Positions 9,416 to 17,955 of a stretch of 64,000 nt of DNA are shown here, in pieces. Below the pieces are notes generated by a model. The model was not told where the DNA came from. It did no database searches and saw only the letters and a program-made list of their open reading frames with translations. The translations under genes were made by a program, and so were the position numbers. Numbering within the stretch: position 1 is the stretch's first letter; every line of letters starts with the position of its first letter. This DNA comes from an uncultured Spirochaetia bacterium (GTDB lineage Bacteria > Spirochaetota > Spirochaetia > SZUA-6 > Bin103), in assembly GCA_958296075.1 (NCBI GenBank), contig CATQHW010000002.1, positions 1,240,001 through 1,304,000 on the forward strand, read 5' to 3'.

Positions 9416-10135
9416 ATGAAGACCGCGCAGCAGGCGCGTAGCGAGGGGCGGGGACCGGCGATCTGGCTGGCCGGCGACCCGGCCGACCTGGGCGAATGGA
9501 TGGAGCGCGGTGCGGCCGGCATCGTCACCAACACGGTCGTGCAGAACCAGTTGGTGAAGAAGTACGGCACGCTGAAGCAGGTGATCGAGCGATACCTGGA
9601 CATGACCGACAAGCCGGTCGTGGTGGAGATCGACGGCCACACCACGGCCGAGCTGCTCGACGTCGGCGGCGTCTTCACGGCCATGTCGGACCGGATCATC
9701 ATCAAGATTCCGTGCACGGTGCAGGGCCTGGGCGCCTTTCGAGCGTTCGCCGACGAAGGGGTGGAGACCTTCTGCACCACGGCGTTCTCGCTCACGCAGG
9801 CGGCGGCGGTCGCGCAGGCGGGGGCGACGCACGTGCTGCCGTTCTGCGAGCCGGTCAAGCAGCTCCAGGACGACCCGGTGCGTCTGGTGCGCGAGTGCCG
9901 GGCCATGTTCGACGGCTGGGCGCAGCGACCCTTCGTCACCGCGGCGCTGGTGCGCTCCGTCGACGTGGCCTACGCGGCGCTGCGCGCGGGCGCCGACGGC
10001 ATCATCATCTTCTGGGCCACCTTCAAGGAGATGATGGATCACCCGCTCACCGAGCAGTGGAACCGCACCTTCCTGGACGAATGGAACGCCATGCACGCGG
10101 ACGGCAAGCTCGACGGCGTGCCGGTGGCCGGCTGA
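9416..10135 (+). CDS. Transaldolase-family aldolase (fructose-6-phosphate aldolase/TalC-like)
   Basis: A 239-residue class I aldolase of the small transaldolase/FSA type. The Schiff-base lysine lies in RIIIKIPCTVQGL, followed by TTAFSLTQAAAVAQAGATHVLPF, the usual strand-loop of this family. The ATG has a clear AGGAGG site. It heads a run of three same-strand genes with a radical SAM protein and a glycosidase-like propeller, so a role in sugar breakdown is plausible. The exact substrate cannot be read from the sequence. Confidence 0.82.
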   Translation: MKTAQQARSEGRGPAIWLAGDPADLGEWMERGAAGIVTNTVVQNQLVKKYGTLKQVIERYLDMTDKPVVVEIDGHTTAELLDVGGVFTAMSDRIIIKIPCTVQGLGAFRAFADEGVETFCTTAFSLTQAAAVAQAGATHVLPFCEPVKQLQDDPVRLVRECRAMFDGWAQRPFVTAALVRSVDVAYAALRAGADGIIIFWATFKEMMDHPLTEQWNRTFLDEWNAMHADGKLDGVPVAG

Positions 10136-10201
10136 GGGATCGCCGCGCAACCTCTGTACGACCGGCTTGATCCGGCCGCGCGCGCCTGCATCGACGGCGC
10201 C

Positions 10202-11401
10202 GTGTCGCGCTACCGCTGCACGACGCAGGAGGTGCGGCAACTGTGCGAAGCGGCCCGCGACCTGGCCATGTGGGGAGAGCCCGGCATCGGCGCGTGGTGG
10301 GCGCGCGCCGAGTCGGACCTCGACGCCGAACTGAACGCGCGCGAGCGCAAGAAGCGGCTGATCGGCGCGCTGCGCGAGCACCTCGATCGGCTGAGGCGTG
10401 AGCCGACCCGTTACGGCCGCCCGCCGGAGGCGCCGCGCCGGCCGCCGCTCCGCTTCGTCGACGCGGCCGGAGAGACGGAGGTGTTCGGCGACTGCCCGGT
10501 GCGGTCCGACCGCACCCTGTGCTGCAACCTGAAGACGATCGACGCGGTGCAGAACTGCTCGTTCGGCTGCAGCTACTGCACGATCCAGACCTTCTACGGC
10601 GACCGCGTGACCGTCGACCGCGACCTGGGCCGCAAGCTGCGCGCGATTGAGCTCGACGACCGGCGCTTCTACCACATCGGCACCGGCCAGTCCTCCGATT
10701 CGCTGGTGTGGGGCAACCGCGGCGGCATCCTGGACGAACTCTGCCGTTTCGCCGCCGAGCACCCCAACGTCCTGCTGGAGCTGAAGACCAAGTCGGCCAA
10801 CGTCAGCTATTTCCTGGAGCGCCAGGTGCCGGCCAACCTGGTGTGTAGCTGGTCGCTCAACACCGCGGCCGTGATCGAGCATGAGGAGCACTTCACCGCT
10901 TCGCTGGAACGCCGCCTCGCCGCCGCCCGGCGCTTCGCGGATCTCGGCCGCAAGGTCGCGTTCCACTTCCATCCGATGGTCCACTACGACGGCTGGGAGA
11001 CCGAGTATCCGGCGCTGGCGGCCCGGCTGATCGACCGGTTCGACCCGGTGGAGGTCGCCTTTCTCTCCATGGGATCGGTCACGTTCATCAAGCCGGTGAT
11101 GAAGCGGATACGGCAGCGCGGGGAACCGACCCGCATCCTGCAGGCGGAGTTGGTCGCCGACCCGCACGGCAAGCTCACCTATCCCGACGACCTCAAGGTG
11201 CGGATGTTCCGCACGATGTACCGGGCGCTGGCGCCGTGGCACGACCGCGTGTTCCTGTACCTGTGCATGGAGAAGGCGACGATCTGGGACCAGGCGTTCG
11301 GATGGCGGTACGCGTCCAACGACGAGTTCGAACGCGCCTTCGGCGCCGCGACCCTGGGATGGCCGCCCGGCGCGGATGCGGGCGTGCGGCAGAGCGCCTG
11401 A
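10202..11401 (+). CDS. Spore-photoproduct-lyase-like radical SAM protein
   Basis: A 399-residue radical SAM protein with the cluster motif CSFGCSYC (CxxxCxxC, about residues 117-124), followed by TIQTFYGDRV and the YHIGTGQSSDSLVWGNRGG region that resembles spore photoproduct lyase (SplB). Such proteins bind a [4Fe-4S] cluster and cleave S-adenosylmethionine; members outside spore formers have unknown roles. The GTG at 10202 is the first usual start, yet protein-like sequence (AQPLYDRLDPAARACIDGAV) continues in frame upstream to 10139 without ATG, GTG or TTG, so the true start may be unusual (for example CTG at 10154). Confidence 0.78.
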   Translation: MSRYRCTTQEVRQLCEAARDLAMWGEPGIGAWWARAESDLDAELNARERKKRLIGALREHLDRLRREPTRYGRPPEAPRRPPLRFVDAAGETEVFGDCPVRSDRTLCCNLKTIDAVQNCSFGCSYCTIQTFYGDRVTVDRDLGRKLRAIELDDRRFYHIGTGQSSDSLVWGNRGGILDELCRFAAEHPNVLLELKTKSANVSYFLERQVPANLVCSWSLNTAAVIEHEEHFTASLERRLAAARRFADLGRKVAFHFHPMVHYDGWETEYPALAARLIDRFDPVEVAFLSMGSVTFIKPVMKRIRQRGEPTRILQAELVADPHGKLTYPDDLKVRMFRTMYRALAPWHDRVFLYLCMEKATIWDQAFGWRYASNDEFERAFGAATLGWPPGADAGVRQSA

Positions 11402-11409
11402 CACCGGCC

Positions 11410-12432
11410 ATGCACCGTCTGCTCGCGTGGCGCAAGGAGCCGGGCGTGCGCGTGACCGGCAGCCGCGGTCTGGACCGTTGCAAGGTGCAGGCGCCGGGCG
11501 TGGTCGCGCTCCCCGGCGGCGGCTACCGGCTGTTCTACACCGCGGTCGGACCGGCCAAGCCGTTCGCGGACTGCCAGGGCTACGTCCTGAGCGCCGTTTC
11601 CCAGGACGGGCTCGCCTTCGAGCCGGAGCCCGGTATCCGCGTGGCTCCCGACCCCGGCCGGCCGGAGCTGTCGCTGCGCGCGCTGGCGCCCAGCGTCAAG
11701 CCGATCGCCGGCGGCTGGCGCATGTACTTCGAAGGGCGCGGGCCGGCCGACCGGCCGACGGTGATCGCCAGCGCGGTGTCGGACGACCTGCTGCGCTGGC
11801 GGGTCGAGCCGGGCGTGCGGGTCGCCGGCCCGGAGCGGTGCGGCGCGCCGCGCTTCCTGCCGCTGGGCGGCCCGGCAGGCGGCGCGGGCCGGCTCTACCA
11901 CTTCCGCGCCGGCGGGCCACCGCCGTGGAACGAGGTGCGCTCGGCGGTCACGGACGACGGGCTGTCGTTCACGCCGGAGGCCGGCGTGCGCATGGCAAGC
12001 CGCACCGGCGTCCTCGACTCCGCAGGCATCACCGCCGCGGAGGTGATCCCGCCCGACGAACCGGGTGCGCCGCAGGTGATGATCTACTCGGCGTGGCAGG
12101 ACCTGCCGCCCGGCGTCCAGGCGCCGCTGCACCCCAGCGATGACCCGGACGCGGCCGGCAGCGGCCGCAGCGCCGACTTCGCCGCCGCATCCATCGCCGT
12201 CGACCTGTGCGGCTACCGGTCGCGCATCCTGGCGGCGATCTCCGCCGACGGCCTGCGCTTCGCGCCGGGCCGCGTGGTAATCGAAGGCGGCGGCTACGAC
12301 AGCGACGATACCGACGCCGTGCATGCCGAGGACATGACGCTGGTCCGCCTGCCCGACGGCCGCTACCGGATGTACTACGCGGCGTGCGACGCGGCCGGCG
12401 CCTGGCAGATCGCCAGCGCGGTCACCGCCTGA
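11410..12432 (+). CDS. Glycosidase-like five-bladed beta-propeller protein
   Basis: A 340-residue protein without a signal peptide. Repeated blades carry the motif SxDGLxFxPExGxR (about residues 58, 180 and 280) and Y-R-L/M-F/Y-Y strands, as in glycosyl hydrolase families 32/43/130. Acidic residues that could be catalytic occur in KVQAPGV, EGRGPADRP and HAEDMTLVRL, but the active site cannot be set securely. It follows the radical SAM gene by 8 bp and ends convergent with an enolase-superfamily dehydratase, which suggests an oligosaccharide- or sugar-acid-degrading cluster. Confidence 0.65.
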   Translation: MHRLLAWRKEPGVRVTGSRGLDRCKVQAPGVVALPGGGYRLFYTAVGPAKPFADCQGYVLSAVSQDGLAFEPEPGIRVAPDPGRPELSLRALAPSVKPIAGGWRMYFEGRGPADRPTVIASAVSDDLLRWRVEPGVRVAGPERCGAPRFLPLGGPAGGAGRLYHFRAGGPPPWNEVRSAVTDDGLSFTPEAGVRMASRTGVLDSAGITAAEVIPPDEPGAPQVMIYSAWQDLPPGVQAPLHPSDDPDAAGSGRSADFAAASIAVDLCGYRSRILAAISADGLRFAPGRVVIEGGGYDSDDTDAVHAEDMTLVRLPDGRYRMYYAACDAAGAWQIASAVTA

Positions 12433-12460
12433 CGGAGCGGCAGCGCTACCATCTGGTGGC

Positions 12461-13609
12461 CTACCAGTTGGTGAAGGAGCCGTCCGGCCGGCGCAGGTGG
12501 GGCGCCTCCCAGAGTTCCAACGGCTCCTTGGCCAGCGGCGCCTCCGGGTCGAACTCGACGCCCAGGCCCGGCCCGTCCGGCACCGCGTAGGTGACGCCGT
12601 CGAGCAGCGGCATCGCCGGGAACATCTCCCGGTCGACGGCGGCGATCTTTTCCGGGCCGCGCTCCTCCAGCCACGCGTACTGCGCGGTGGCGGCGGCAAA
12701 GTGCAGGTTGGCGGCGGTGCTTACCGGTCCGAGCGGGTTGTGCGGCATCAGGTCGATGTAATGCGCCTCGCACCAGCCGGCGACCTTCATCGCCTCGGTG
12801 AAGCCGCCCACGTTGCAGAGGTCCAGCCGCGCGAACGCCGGGATGCCGGCTTCCAGGTAGGGCAGGAACTGCCACTTGCTGGCGAACTCCTCGCCGATCG
12901 CCATCGGTACGTGGGTCATGCGCTGCAACGCCTGATAGGCCGCCGGCGTCTCGTCCCGGATAGGCTCTTCCAGGAAGTCGATCGTGCCCGGCGGCATCGC
13001 CTGGCAGAAGCTCGCCGCCTCCGCCACCGACAGGCGGTGGTGGTAATCGATGCCGATCGCCGCCCGGCGGCCGATCGCCTGCCGCGCCGCGATCAGCGCC
13101 TCCGCCGTCGCCCCGATCGACAGGCGCGGGTCGAAGATGCCTTCCTTGTCGTCCACGGGCACCGGCAATCGCACGCAGGGCCAGCCGTCTTGGACGAGGC
13201 CGACCACGTCGGCCACCGCCTCCTCGCCGGAGCCGTGCCGGGTGGTGGCGAAGCACGGCACGCGGTCGCGCTGCCGGCCGCCCAGGAGCTGGTACACCGG
13301 CACCCCCAGCGAGCGGGCGACCAGATCGTGCAGGGCGATGTCGATCGCCGACAGCGCCGCGGTGAGCACGCGCCCGCCCTCGAAGTACTGGCTGCGGTAG
13401 ACCTCCTGCCAGATGGCGCCGATGCGCCGCGGGTCGCGGCCGGTCAGGAACTCGCGAAAGTGGCCGACCGCGCCGCGCACGGCCAGCTCGCGGCCGCTCA
13501 GCCCCGACTCGCCGACCCCGACGAAGCCGTCGTTCGACTCGATCCGGACGATGCAGAGGTTGCGGGCACCGCCCCGGACGATGTGCGTCTCGATACGTGC
13601 GATCTTCAT
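12461..13609 (-). CDS. Mandelate racemase/muconate lactonizing enzyme family dehydratase
   Basis: A 382-residue enolase-superfamily enzyme. Start ATG at 13609 gives the usual N-terminus MKIARIETHIVRGG; a longer frame adds 20 residues with no family similarity. The barrel shows GIDYHHRLS (metal-binding Asp and catalytic His region), FLEEPI, IGEEF and MPHNPLGP, an arrangement like galactonate, arabinonate or mannonate dehydratases. It probably removes water from a sugar acid, feeding keto-deoxy acids to an aldolase or to a kinase such as the PfkB protein at 38764. The substrate is not determined. Confidence 0.82.
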   Translation of the reverse strand: MKIARIETHIVRGGARNLCIVRIESNDGFVGVGESGLSGRELAVRGAVGHFREFLTGRDPRRIGAIWQEVYRSQYFEGGRVLTAALSAIDIALHDLVARSLGVPVYQLLGGRQRDRVPCFATTRHGSGEEAVADVVGLVQDGWPCVRLPVPVDDKEGIFDPRLSIGATAEALIAARQAIGRRAAIGIDYHHRLSVAEAASFCQAMPPGTIDFLEEPIRDETPAAYQALQRMTHVPMAIGEEFASKWQFLPYLEAGIPAFARLDLCNVGGFTEAMKVAGWCEAHYIDLMPHNPLGPVSTAANLHFAAATAQYAWLEERGPEKIAAVDREMFPAMPLLDGVTYAVPDGPGLGVEFDPEAPLAKEPLELWEAPHLRRPDGSFTNW

Positions 13610-14155
13610 GCCGGGAGTGTCCCCCGGTGGACCCGACGTCGCAACACCATCGCGTTCAAGCCCGAACATCGTCGATGATTACGGGAGGCCGGCCGCGCCG
13701 GACGTGGCCGCGCCGTGCACTCCCGGTCGAGCCCCGGCCCTAACGCGCGCGCGATATGTTCTGTTGGGCTGGATTTGCGATAGCGTGGTGGCCCCGCACC
13801 GGGCGCATACTCCCGGATGGTCTCGCACGCTCCCCGGAGGCCCCGGCCGTAGCGCGCACGCGCGCGCGTTCATCTGCAGGGCGAAGTTTGATCGGCCCCG
13901 CTTCGTCGCCAACGTGCCCCGGTGCGGTACACTGGTGGCATGGAACGGGGCCGCTGGCGCGCCGCATCGTCGTCGGCGCGGTGTCGGCCGAGGTGGTAGC
14001 TTGTATGATCCGGCGCACGTCGCCGGAGAGGTGTGGGAAGCGTGGCCATGAGCCGCGTGGTCATTCACGACGGCGCCCGCCGAGCAGAAGCCGAAACCGT
14101 GCTTACATGCGCGGTCATGCCGGTGTTGAGCGACCGGCGTCTGATGAGGGGGGCG
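13610..14155. other. 546-bp stretch without a convincing gene
   Basis: No open frame here shows coding character. A loosely repeated element occurs twice: CCCCGGCCCTAACGCGCGCG from 13732, and CCCCGGCCGTAGCGCGCACG from 13841, each followed by alternating CG. The region marks the boundary between the sugar-catabolic genes and the accessory island. Confidence 0.5.
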
Positions 14156-14824
14156 ATGAGGACGCGAAAGATCGTATGGGCTCTATCGTTGGTCGTAGGG
14201 GCGGTACCGGCGGGTGCGGAGCCGGAGGGTTGGAAGCTTCATGTGGAGCGTGATCCCCTCACCAAGGAACAGTTTAGCTTCGTCAGGGCATGGGGGGAGC
14301 AGATTTCTGCTGAAGCTAACCCGACATCCATCCATGGTTACGATGCTAAGCACTTGAATATCGCACTTGTTGTGATGTGTGGTGCAGATGTGCGCCAGGC
14401 GGTGCACATGCAATCTTCGTTGCCCCTGAGATCCCATTCTTTGGAGCTCACGAACGAAGTTTTCTACGACTTTGATGCTCGCGATATAAGGAGTGTAGGA
14501 GAGTATCAATGGGAGTACTACCGATACATGGAGCACATGTTCTATGGTCCGAAGAGTAGGCGCGGAGTATGGCGACGGGTAGACGACGAAGGATTTCTTT
14601 GGCAGTTGGAAGATCATCGGGGTGAGTTCATATCGGAATCGCATAGGATTAGTCTGGCAACCGCGATATGGCCTGGCCTTGGCGTGAGGGTTTACATGGA
14701 GGGGTCGTTGTTGTTTTTTGGGTATGGACTCACGGACGGCAGCAATATCCTCTTTGGGAGTACCTCCTATAGGTGGAAACTTGCTGGCTTCGCGGAGGCG
14801 TGGGCGGAGTGCCCTGAGGAGTAG
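14156..14824 (+). CDS. Predicted secreted protein of unknown function
   Basis: A 222-residue protein with a signal peptide (MRTRKIVWALSLVVGAVPAG, cleavage near AGAEPEG). The start follows a purine-rich GAGGGGGG site and is preferred to the longer frame from 14033. The mature protein begins WKLHVERDPLTKEQ and ends with a strand-rich domain. The DPLT motif near the N-terminus recalls periplasmic DPMTD-type domain proteins, but I would not assign a family. Codon use is clearly richer in A/T than in neighbouring genes (for example runs of T near 14705-14720), suggesting recent acquisition. Confidence 0.6.
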   Translation: MRTRKIVWALSLVVGAVPAGAEPEGWKLHVERDPLTKEQFSFVRAWGEQISAEANPTSIHGYDAKHLNIALVVMCGADVRQAVHMQSSLPLRSHSLELTNEVFYDFDARDIRSVGEYQWEYYRYMEHMFYGPKSRRGVWRRVDDEGFLWQLEDHRGEFISESHRISLATAIWPGLGVRVYMEGSLLFFGYGLTDGSNILFGSTSYRWKLAGFAEAWAECPEE

Positions 14825-15029
14825 AAGCCGAACCGCATCTTCGGATGCGGTCGTGCCGGGGTGAGTGACCGGCGGTCCCGCCGACGAGGCCAGCACGGTC
14901 AACTCGGCGCCCTGTTGAGAGGGCGCATGCCCCCCACCCGCCCACGTTGGCGGAAGCCGCCGCCTTGGCCCAGTGAGCCTCTGCCAAGGTGCTTGACACA
15001 CCCCCTACGGCTGCGTGACAAAGGGCGAC

Positions 15030-15761
15030 ATGAAGTTGTTGATGACCCTTGCCGCCGCGATCGCCTTGCTGGTGGCGGCGCTGCCGGTAGCCAGTGAAGA
15101 GGCTGAGTGTGACGTGGAGTGTCTGGCGCAGCTCCACTACGAAGACGCGGAACTTGTGTGCGATGTCGAGTGGGTGGTGCCCTTTCACAGGCAGCAGCGC
15201 TATCGGTGGAAGGATGGCGTGAAATTCGATCGGTTCGCCTGGGCTCAAGAGGCCGAGGGGCTGCTGGAGTACTCCGGGGACAAGCTGGAGGTGCGGCTGA
15301 TCGACGGTAACGGCCGACATGTATCCTGGGTGGATGCGACGTACACGTGCGACTACGACACGAATACCGGCGCAGCGATGAAGTGGGACATTTACAACAA
15401 GGATACCGGGGAACTGCTATGGAGCGAAGCAGACGAGCCGTCGGAGCCGGTTGTAGAGGATGAGTGTGACTTGGAGTGTCACTATCTGCGCTATGAAGAA
15501 TCGGCGGAAGAGCCGTGTCAGCGGATGATCGAGCAGCATGTTTCTCAGTATAGCTATCGGTGGAAGGTTGGAATGCTGAGATCGAGGTTCGAGAGTGGCG
15601 GATGGTACAACAAGTCAGAAGGGCTGTTTACGTACTCTGGGGAACGGCTGGAGGTGTTTCTGGATGGTTCCTGGGTGTGGGCTAAGTACAGTTGTATCTA
15701 CGATACGAATAGCGGGAGGGCTCTGTTCGGGGAAGTGTTTCGGAAGGACATGGTGGAATGA
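15030..15761 (+). CDS. Predicted secreted protein with an internal duplication
   Basis: A 243-residue secreted protein (signal MKLLMTLAAAIALLVAALPV). The mature part is two related halves of about 100 residues. Half one has ECDVEC, YRWKDGVKFDRF, EGLLEYSGDKLEV, TCDYDTNTGAA and YNKDTGEL; half two has ECDLEC, YRWKVGMLRSRF, EGLFTYSGERLEV, SCIYDTNSGRA and FRKD. Paired cysteines suggest a disulfide in each repeat. ATG at 15030 is preferred over GTG at 15015. No family was recognised. Base composition is lower in GC than the chromosome average, like the gene before it. Confidence 0.65.
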   Translation: MKLLMTLAAAIALLVAALPVASEEAECDVECLAQLHYEDAELVCDVEWVVPFHRQQRYRWKDGVKFDRFAWAQEAEGLLEYSGDKLEVRLIDGNGRHVSWVDATYTCDYDTNTGAAMKWDIYNKDTGELLWSEADEPSEPVVEDECDLECHYLRYEESAEEPCQRMIEQHVSQYSYRWKVGMLRSRFESGGWYNKSEGLFTYSGERLEVFLDGSWVWAKYSCIYDTNSGRALFGEVFRKDMVE

Positions 15762-15911
15762 ATGGCAGTGGTGTTCAGTTCGGTGGCTGATCTGAGGCGC
15801 AAGCTGATGAGATACATACGCGCATACAACAAGAATCCTCGAGTGGTGAAGTGGCGCTACGCTGATCCTTCTCGACACCTTGGTGCAAGAGTACGTGTTA
15901 CAGGCCACTAG
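15762..15911 (+). pseudogene. C-terminal remnant of an IS630-type transposase
   Basis: A 49-codon frame encodes SVADLRRKLMRYIRAYNKNP followed by RVVKWRYADPSRHL, which matches the C-terminal end of IS630-family transposases (a helix with YN or WN, then a K/W motif). The catalytic DDE domain is absent, so only the tail survives. It starts right after the stop of the secreted-protein gene and ends inside an 18-bp palindrome that may be an element end. Confidence 0.6.
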
Positions 15912-15918
15912 TGGCCTG
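15901..15918. repeat. 18-bp perfect palindrome
   Basis: CAGGCCACTAGTGGCCTG is a perfect inverted repeat with no loop. It spans the stop codon of the IS630 remnant, so it may be a leftover element end or a junction formed at excision. It could form a hairpin in RNA, but no T-run follows, so it is a poor intrinsic terminator. Confidence 0.6.
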
Positions 15919-16088
15919 AGCGGGACCGCTTGTACGGCACGGAGACGCCGGCATCGAGCGTTCGCGGTGCTGCTGATCTCGGTTACTGCTGATCGCGGGC
16001 GCTCGCCGGCTGATCCGGCGCGGCCGGACCGCGATCACGACCGATAGCGGCGCTTGCCGTGCCGGCGCGCTTCCGGTACCCTGCCGGC

Positions 16089-16565
16089 ATGAAGTTCTTC
16101 AAGTCTGCCGGCATCGCTGGCATCGCAACCGCCGCCGCGCTCGCTCTCGCCAGCTGCCAACAGTCGCCGGCTACGCCGACGACCGTGCCGGAGCATACGC
16201 ACGAGCATACGCACGAGACGACCGTGGTCCGCGGTCCGTTCACGGTACGCAGTAACGAATGGGGATCGGACGGAAGGGTGAATGTCTACACGCTGGAAAA
16301 AGGGGAGCAACTTTTGGGCGCGCGTATCTCCGCAGAAGGCAGGTGGCATGAGCTACCTTGGATATTTCGATTCACGGGTGCGGGACCCGGGCTTGGGAAT
16401 TTGGCACAGCTCGTAACTTCCGTCAGCGGGAACGAAGTGTTCGTTCAATGCTGGCAGATGGAAAGGATAATCCGCAGTGGTGGGGTTGTTATCATCCAAC
16501 GTCTGGCGGGCGTTGCCTGCGGCTTCGCGGACTCGAAGCGGTTTCAAGTGGTGGTTTCCACATGA
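16089..16565 (+). CDS. Predicted lipoprotein with His/Glu/Thr repeats
   Basis: A 158-residue protein whose N-terminus (MKFFKSAGIAGIATAAALAL, then ASCQQS) is a lipoprotein signal with the lipid-accepting Cys at about residue 23. A low-complexity HTHEHTHE segment follows, which could bind metal. The remaining domain (residues 48-158) is unrecognised and contains two cysteines. ATG at 16089 starts the signal peptide. The stop overlaps the start of the next gene by ATGA. Confidence 0.6.
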   Translation: MKFFKSAGIAGIATAAALALASCQQSPATPTTVPEHTHEHTHETTVVRGPFTVRSNEWGSDGRVNVYTLEKGEQLLGARISAEGRWHELPWIFRFTGAGPGLGNLAQLVTSVSGNEVFVQCWQMERIIRSGGVVIIQRLAGVACGFADSKRFQVVVST

Positions 16566-16912
16566 CGAATAGCCAGCGCATCGCGGTGCGCATGATCGAG
16601 GTACGACAGCGGCTCAATACGCTGTCTTCGATTGACGAACCGTCCGCCGAAGAGTCGGCGGAGATGGTGACGCTCACTACCGAGTACCAGAACCTGGAGG
16701 TGCGCTATCGCGCTGCGATCGTCTCTGAGGGAGACGTGGCAAAGCAAGAATCGGGGTCGGAAGAGTCGAAGTCTGAAGAGTCGGTCGAGCGTGCGCAGCG
16801 GGCGTCGCGTGCGTTCATGGGTCTGGGCAAGGCGAGTATGGGCATCGGCTGCGCGCTGATGGCCGGGCTTGTCTTGGTGGTTATAATCGTAATCGCGATC
16901 TCCAGCCTGTAG
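16562..16912 (+). CDS. Small membrane protein with an HK97 capsid-prodomain-like N-terminus
   Basis: A 116-residue protein. Its first 60 or so residues (RIAVRMIEVRQRLNTL, then LTTEYQNLEVRYRAAIVSEG) look like the coiled-coil delta/prodomain at the N-terminus of HK97-type phage major capsid proteins. The capsid core is missing; instead a Ser/Glu-rich linker leads to a single hydrophobic helix (CALMAGLVLVVIIVIAI) at the C-terminus. It overlaps the lipoprotein gene by ATGA. This may be a phage-gene fragment joined to a membrane anchor, or a resemblance due to coiled-coil bias. Confidence 0.5.
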   Translation: MTNSQRIAVRMIEVRQRLNTLSSIDEPSAEESAEMVTLTTEYQNLEVRYRAAIVSEGDVAKQESGSEESKSEESVERAQRASRAFMGLGKASMGIGCALMAGLVLVVIIVIAISSL

Positions 16913-16938
16913 AAACACTCTGCAGGGGAGTACAGGGT

Positions 16939-17955
16939 ATGAAGCCGATGCCGTTGATGATGAAGCTGATGAAGTCCGCCGGCGCCGTGGCCGTCGTGGT
17001 GATGATGGCGTGCGAGCAAAACGCCGGTCGCGCCGACGAGCGGAGCGCCGGCGGAGGCCACGCCCGCCCCGAATGATGGTGGCGAATGGTCGCCCGATTA
17101 CGGGGATCAGCCGCATATAAGCGGTGACGAGCCGGCTATCCCGACCGAGGGGCCGACGACCACCTGGACTCCGCCGGCAACTGGCTTTGACCTGCACGAT
17201 CTGGCGATTGCGGAGTACCGGGTTTACGGCGGCTGGCCAACGGTTCACTGCCGCGCCACGACGACGCTGCACGCCTACATCCCCGACGGCTGCGCCAGTC
17301 TGCGCGATGTCTGGCCTGCCGACGCTCGCCTGATCGGCGCCCGTACCGGCGACGCAGCGCAGCGCTGACGCTGACCGTGCGGACGCTGGACGGCGGCAGG
17401 TACTGCCTGATGCGTGGCGATGAGTGCATCGCGATCCTCGCCGCCTACTCGCCCCCCGCGCCGCCGCCTGCGCCGCCCACCGACCCCGAAGACGACCCGC
17501 CGTTGACGCCCGATCCCGACGGTGTTGCGGCGCCATCGGCATGGACTGTGTCGCGGATGGCTTCTCCCTGGAGCCTGGCTTCCAAGAGACCTATTGCAGC
17601 CACCACGTCTACGATTGGGGGACCCGCCGCGGACGCGAGACGAACCGCGTGGAAGATCGCTATACGACCGTCGGCGGCTCTCTTCGTTATGGGTTGCTGC
17701 CCAGCCCATTAGCGCACAACCAGAGAGGCCGCGGGATCAGATATGAGGCCAACGGCACCACGAGCATCATCCATATCGACCCTGGTACAGCCGCTTTGCG
17801 GTGCCTTGGGAGTCTTACCGCATAGTGCTTGAATGGGAAACGGTTGTCGTGAATGGGAAACGGTTGTCGTGAATATGCATGAGAGTGGTGTGCCGATCAT
17901 GATTAGAGGAACCGGTACCGCGACCATCGAAATGGTCTGGGACGAGGATTGCGAT
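16939..17955 (+). pseudogene. Lipoprotein gene broken by several frameshifts
   Basis: A signal MKSAGAVAVVVMMAC begins the gene, but protein-like sequence then jumps frame several times. TPVAPTSGAPAEATPAPNDG follows a shift at an A-run near 17018; TLTVRTLDGGRYCLMRG follows a second near 17366; ADGFSLEPGFQETYCSHHVY a third near 17520; RFAVPWESYRIVLEWETVVV a fourth near 17770; and MHESGVPIMIRGTGTATIEM follows the 20-bp duplication at 17831-17870. Joined, the pieces would make a lipoprotein of about 330 residues with a proline-rich hinge. It is either a pseudogene or a poorly assembled stretch; an uninterrupted 45-codon frame (16939-17076) is all that can be translated from the first ATG. Confidence 0.6.
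17831..17870 (+). repeat. 20-bp exact tandem duplication
   Basis: GAATGGGAAACGGTTGTCGT occurs twice in succession. Since 20 is not a multiple of three, the duplication shifts the reading frame of the surrounding lipoprotein pseudogene; removing one copy rejoins EWETVVV with NMHESGV. Confidence 0.9.

Noticed and set aside
13732..13870. Two similar C/G-rich segments as a transposon end pair
   Set aside because: They are direct and imperfect, dominated by alternating CG, with no transposase between them.
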